The position numbers and the translations under genes were made by a program. Below are positions 58,653 through 64,000 of a stretch of 64,000 nt of DNA, one piece after another. Origin of the DNA: Gymnogyps californianus (Eukaryota; Chordata; Aves; Accipitriformes; Cathartidae); NCBI RefSeq assembly GCF_018139145.2, contig NC_059475.1, positions 14,783,437-14,847,436 of the forward strand, read 5' to 3'. The notes under the pieces are model-generated. The model saw only the letters and a list, made by a program, of their open reading frames with translations. It ran no database searches and was not told the origin of the DNA. Every line of letters begins with the position of its first letter. The stretch's first letter is position 1.

Positions 58653-59847
58653 ATGTATTTGTCCTCAGAAAGATTAGCTCTTACTTAGTAAAGTAATTTT
58701 GATTTTAAGATCAACTAATAACTTGCAAGAAATAAAAGAGCATCTACTGTCAAGGATATGCATTTCCACTCATAAAACCATAGGCCTCCACAAAGTGATG
58801 GAGAATGAAATACACTTGCTAAGCAATGAAATTTCAGTTAAACACAACATGTAAACAGAATTGCATTCCTGCCCAGCAAATCAATTAAACACATGCTGAA
58901 GTTAAGTAGATGCTCTGGTATTTTGCTGAGTCAAGGTCCATGGAAAGAATTACTGCTCTGGATGAATAGCAAGTTGTTTCTCGGCAAGGATTTAATTGCA
59001 GTTCAACTATCTGCAAACTTAGAGACTGTCTTTTTAAAAAGAAATTAAGTCACATTTTTTTGTGAGAAAGAATAAAGGTGTGGTCTTTTGTTTTAGAAAA
59101 AAGTAATAGATACTCATGTTTTTTCAAATGCATTACATACTGATTGGTTGTTGCTGTTCACTGTAGACAATGCTATTGGTCAAGCCAAAGTATACAGTCT
59201 TTTTTCTATTTATGTATGTTATATATATATAATATACTATCCATTATATCATTCTTTTATCTAATTTCAGATCTATTAGCATAGAATATCAGAAATTAAA
59301 AATGATAGCTGGAATCTTTTTATCATAACTAGAACTGTGAAAAAACACATTATGAACTGTGTGCCTTACAGGAAGAAATATATAATAATAGCTGCTGCAT
59401 GTGCAGCAAGGAAACAAACTTGAGCATTGTCATCAAGAGACTGTGGCCATGTTCTCAGTTTGACTTTTCATTTTTCAGAAATAAGAATAAAGGAAGTTGG
59501 GTATTCATGATTTATTATCAGGATTCTTCAGATCCTGGCCCCTGAAAGACCATGTGGTTCTTTGACCACACTAAATCTACCTTTTAGAGATACTTGTGTA
59601 CCTTGGAATTTGTTCATTTTGTGGGTAATGGGTGATGAGTGTAATTGAAAGATTGAAAGCTGGTTTACTGTGTGCTGTTCTGTGTATATGTGTAGCCCTA
59701 TTTCAGAAGGTTGCATGGTTTATATATTATCGACTTTTAGTCCTAGAAACAGCACTAAAATCGCTTAAAGAGGAAAAAAATTCTGCTTGAAAAAGTTAAA
59801 AAGAGAATTTTGGAAAATGTAAATAATCAGGCTTTATTCCTTTTAAT

Positions 59848-59908
59848 AAAACAAACAAACAAACAAATAAAAACCAAAAAACAAAACCAAACAAACAAAA
59901 CCAAAAAA
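59848..59908. repeat. (CAAA)n A-rich repeat
   Basis: ACAA units followed by irregular AAACC/AAAAC units, all A and C on the plus strand with a single T (ATAAA). Confidence 0.85.
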
Positions 59909-61386
59909 ATCCCACAAAAGTACTCTGGCTTGTGCTTTCAAGGTTGAATCAGGAGAGCAAAGGTTTTCTGAAATATATGTATTCTGAAACGTATGTGTTC
60001 TAGTATATTTATTTTTCAATTATTCTTTTTCATTTTTAAAAGTAAGATTATTCCTGCTCATTTCTTGTTCTTGGATTTTGTAAAGCAGCAGCAAACCATA
60101 TAATGCACTGTATATTTTTGAGAGGGAAGTATTATTATTTAGATGCCTAGCTTGAGAATATTTATCTTTGTACTATTGAAGTAAGATGTGCATTTTCCAT
60201 CAACCAAGTGTGTGTGTGTGTCTTTCAATTAACTGTACCTGAGCTACTAGCAATAAGGATAGAATATCACAATTAAAATTTGAAGTCTGTGTCAATGTTT
60301 GTAGTAATTTGTGCACAAAAATGAGTAGGGTGAGAGATCCTGGATTTCTAGGTCAATTCGTGCAACAGGTATGATTTTACAAACATCTATAATGGTAGTG
60401 CTGCTTTATTACACCCAAATATGAAGCTGTCTTTTAACAGAATCAAGAAATAGGCATTATATCTCTGTCCTTGAGATTGCAGGTCATCATGATACTGTCT
60501 TTGATACGCAAGCCAGTTTAAGAGGTGCCTGCCTGTATCTACAGTTAGTACAGCTTGTGGTCTTCACAGTGGGCTGCTACAGCTGTTTGAAGGACAGTGA
60601 CACAAACATAGACCACTGAAATGACCCAGGCTAAAACTAACCTATTTTGCAGGTTTATTTTTAATCCAGGCCACATCTGAGATTAATTGATCAATCTATC
60701 TATATGTCTATTGAATATATATGAGGAAGTATGTATGTGTTTGTATATATTTTATAATATAAGTTTGTACCTATATGAAAAGTTCTGTGTTAGAAGATAA
60801 GTACTATTAGCTTCCACAGAAATATTGAGAATGGGAAAGCCCTCAGCATCTCTGGAAAGAGTTTAGGGCCTAGAAGATTTGTCTCATACATCTAATACAA
60901 AAATTACTCTGAAAATTTTCTAGTAACATTAGTCATTTTTAAGGCAATACTTTTTAGTAATTCTTAACATATCACTTGGCTAGTAGAATCCCTCTGTGGA
61001 TCATCATGAAAATCAATTCTTTTATAAACCCCCAAAACTAATGTAAATCATCTGCCAGAAGAAAATGGCTTTTATGTTAACTATTTGTTCTTTGCAACAG
61101 CATAGAAACGTCAATCTGAACAGTGTTGCTTTCAGTGTATCTGTTATTTGCTTTGATACTGTGGTAGCAACATTTCAGTAGAGTCTATAGAAAAAAGTCT
61201 CATTTGTAGCTGCCTAAGAAATCCTTAACTTACTTTTTAATGAAGTTCAATACTTAAGACTTTGTATGATACAGTATTGCTGGGAGCTGGAACCTGACCC
61301 CACTTTGCCTTTTCTTTCTTCACATATTTGCTTTTATCATGTCAGTTTTACTCAAGTGACACTGAAATATGGAGATTTTTCCAATC

Positions 61387-61413
61387 TTTTTTTTTTTTTT
61401 TTTTTTTTTTTTT
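61387..61413. repeat. T27 homopolymer
   Basis: Twenty-seven T residues followed by GCAG. It could be the reversed A-tail of an unseen retrocopy, but no gene relic was recognised on its left side. Confidence 0.85.
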
Positions 61414-64000
61414 GCAGAAGGAGCTTATCAGTTGCAAGGCCTAGATTGTGAATGCGAGCTTTGATGTTAACAGCCCCAGTGCCTTTCTTTTTTATTTGGG
61501 GCATTAAGTTCAATTATATATTCAAAGTGTCTCTTCAGTGCTTTTGCTAGAATTTTTCAATAATTAAAATAACTGAGCTTTTAAGTACTCTCTCCTCAGT
61601 GTTTCAATCTTAGTAGAGATGTGACTCAGACAAAATCCTGTTCTTTCTATCAGTTTCACTGATTTCAAGTCTCTGTATTGGTGTTCACAGGCCAGTGTAG
61701 CATGTTTCAAAAGCAGTACTTTAAGAAGTTGCCTGAAAACACATCAGCCAAAAGAATGTTTACTGTATTTTGGTTTGGGCTGAATAAAATTATACACTGA
61801 TAAAGAACTGCAATTTAGAAATTCTTACTCCATGAAAAATATATTAAGTTCACCCTGATGATTACTGACCAGTGTAATGAGAAGCAAGTTATAAGTCTTT
61901 CAGTGTTTCAAAGCTGTTGTGCTTCATGGAAAAACAATTGCTTCATATGTTTAAGAGATGGAAAAAACCCAAAACATCAAAATCATTTTAACTGAATGGC
62001 CACATATAAGTTCAGATTTAAAAACTGCATTTGTCCACTAAACCTTTTAACAGGATTTTTGTGATCCATTCACAGGGTTCCCTTACATGATAAGATGGCT
62101 TATTTTAAAAAGAAATTTCAAAGCAGATGGAAGAGCTGTGTGAGTCTGCAGATACTCTCTTTCCACTTCAAGCTCTCCAAGCAAACTCAAAGCCTAGCCA
62201 GTTTGCCTCCAAAGTCCCCAGTTGGGAAAATAAGATCTTGAAAAAATTGTGTCTCCTGTTGTTATAGCCAGACAGATATTTTTTAAACTTGAGAAAAGAT
62301 TATCAAGCTTCATTAAATCCTTCAGGAAGATAAAAAGAACACAGGGGAAAAGGAGAAATAGTCACAGGAAAAACAAAGAAACAAACAGAGGTGACACTCC
62401 CACTTAAGGATAGTGGTGCTGGTAGAATAGCCACCAGAGTCTGAAACAAAGGATTTTCTAAAATTACTATTGCTGTTGCTGCTGGCAATGGCCTTGACCT
62501 TTATTTGCTCATATTTTTCCATGCTATATCTTTACAAATCTTTTCCAACCTTTGCTACTTCTTCTAGACTTTTGAAAATCACCATATTTCTGGCTTTTTT
62601 GTATTATAAACCTTTTCAACCACATATAATTTTAAAATGTGTTTGATTTTTGTATGTCCCAGGCCAAGGGTCAAACAGCCACACATCAATTAAATAGTAC
62701 GATGTTCAATAAATAATAGTGCTTTGGCAACCAGTGTAAGTTCTATACAGTTGACAGGGTAGAAGAATCTGACCATAAATGAACAGGATTAGAATATGCA
62801 GAGAGGCTGAAAGATGCATGAGTTCAGACTGTACTGAGAAAAATTAGAGATGAGTCAGAACTGGAACATTCCACTGACACCCACTAGTCCCAATTTCAAT
62901 GAGTCAGTCAGAACAAGTACCTGAACATGAATTCCATGTTTCATCTTGGTTTGGAAAAAAACAAAATCCTACTGATGAGGTTTCACAAAGCCAAACCCCT
63001 GACTTCCTCAGCTTATTTTCCATGAAAAAAATATAATGTGGAAACTACTGCTATGTCTAGCGTAAGCAAGTGAATATACAATTGTAACTAGTAAGTCAGG
63101 AAGCCAGGCATACAACGCAGAAGTGAAAGTATTTTGAAAAGATGAGATAATACATTCAACAACTTCTTAATTGAAAAGCAATGTTTTTATCACTACAGAA
63201 CAAGAGCTTTTCAGCTAATATACCATGAATTAATCTGACTACCCAGTCCTTTCCATGCCTTTAGAGTGATTGTTTTAAGTTGTTGTAAGTTCTACAGAAA
63301 TTTCATCTCAGCCCGAATCAGTGGTTCTATATTTTGAGGGAGTATAGGGGGTTAAAATTGTCTTGGCAGGAGAGTACAAAGAAAGTGCTCTTTGGCTTTT
63401 ATCCCAAGGATGTGCAGTGGCATCAACAGGGAAGGATGCAATGGCAACAGCTTTTAGGACATCAAAAGTGTCAGCATCAGAAACAGCAGCAGCATGAGCA
63501 GACTGTGCTGATGGTGCTTCTTTCTTGCTCTGCCATTAGAAAGTTGACATGTGCTAACAGTTATGACAAAGTGGAATCCAAATTACCGTAGTTATTTCCA
63601 ATCCTAAATTTCAGGAAAGAGTTGCCCAGTATTGACAGAGACCGGAACACATCTTTCTGGTTACTAGGTCAGAGCCTCAGCCATCCTGGATCAACGCAGC
63701 AGCAGGTACTTCAGTGGAATGACATCAGTTAATGCCAGCTAGAGATCTGACCCCGTGCTGTATGATCACCTACTGCAACGCCCTTCCAAAGACACAAACT
63801 AGGTCCTCTTCCAGCGACAATCAGCGAATAGCATGGTAACAGTTAAAGAGTTATATCTAACTCTCTGCCTTAAATATAAGGCTTTGAGCTCTGAAAGGCA
63901 AAGAGGAAGAGGTATGCAGTTGGCTACTACCTTCTAGGATGAGAGCTAAAATAGATAGGGAACATCTTCTTCCTGTGGAAAGTTATGTGTAAAAAAGTGA

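Larger units (their letters stand above)
57923..64000. other. Unique AT-rich sequence with simple repeats to window end
   Basis: It holds an AT/GA low-complexity run at 58569-58652, a TA run at 59218-59235, an A-rich CAAA repeat at 59848-59908, a GT run at 60208-60221 and a T27 tract at 61387-61413. A glutamine-rich 85-codon plus frame at 63334-63591 comes from CAG/CAA-rich DNA. No mobile element or gene was recognised. Confidence 0.5.

Noticed and set aside
61387..61451. T27 followed by GCAG as a strong 3' splice site with an exon after it
   Set aside because: A pure T27 run is more simply a microsatellite or a reversed A-tail. The following frame stops soon and no donor pairs with it.
63334..63591. 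Glutamine-rich 85-codon ORF as a transcription-factor-like exon
   Set aside because: The glutamines come from a short CAG/CAA-rich stretch. No flanking splice signals or conserved domain were seen.
1..64000. tRNA genes
   Set aside because: I looked for B-box-like GGTTCRANNCC sequences and found no good match. This was by eye, so a covariance-model scan would be the proper test.

Overview
The window looks like AT-rich bird nuclear DNA that is non-coding apart from transposon remnants. The evidence for a bird is at least twelve CR1 LINE pieces, most ending in the avian 8-bp tail (ATTCTATG)n or ATTCTGTG, plus three related solo LTRs of an avian ERV-L-like retrovirus family. I found no host gene that I can name, no tRNA or rRNA gene, no CRISPR array and nothing operon-like. 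The setting is either a gene desert or the inside of a very large intron.

Layout. At 524-1630 two CR1 3' ends face each other. A long unique stretch follows, holding one unexplained 99-codon minus-strand ORF (5817-6116). At 8277-12195 three CR1 pieces of three subfamilies lie in one orientation (minus); the largest is about 1.8 kb and keeps degenerate reverse-transcriptase segments. At 15941-16224 there is a small retroviral mosaic: an RNase H-like piece, an RT piece with YIDD, and an LTR piece carrying the TATA box, all within 285 bp. CR1 copies of about 0.9 kb lie at 18869-19796 and 28661-29586. Solo LTRs lie at 24300-24882 (plus; 5-bp target duplication AAACT), 39969-40574 (minus) and 46898-47476 (plus; no target duplication, and flanked by two different CR1 copies). 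Smaller CR1 ends lie at 37222-37388, 42103-42256 and 51523-52050. From 52 kb to the end there is only unique AT-rich sequence with simple repeats.

The CR1 copies fall into at least three 3'-end groups: A, with a GGTTTGGGTTGG end (9804, 18869, 28661, 46534, and by coding similarity 47501); B, with a TTCCAACTTGAGA end (10361, 51523); and C, with a TTGAGGTTGG end (524, 1130, 8277, probably 37222). A fourth, older-looking end lies at 42103.

The strongest unusual signals are: (1) a 450-bp inverted repeat, identical and gap-free by eye, inside two otherwise decayed CR1 copies 6.7 kb apart (1161-1610 and 8284-8733), with sharp loss of identity at one edge; (2) the scrambled ERV pol/LTR mosaic; (3) the solo LTR at 46898 with unmatched flanks, suggesting recombination between two insertions; (4) a retained LTR TATA box pointing at a perfect splice donor (GTAAGTA) about 90 bp away at 15857. 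Three plus-strand segments with good splice signals are listed as speculative exons. I did not find a convincing new biological system; everything certain here is retroelement history.
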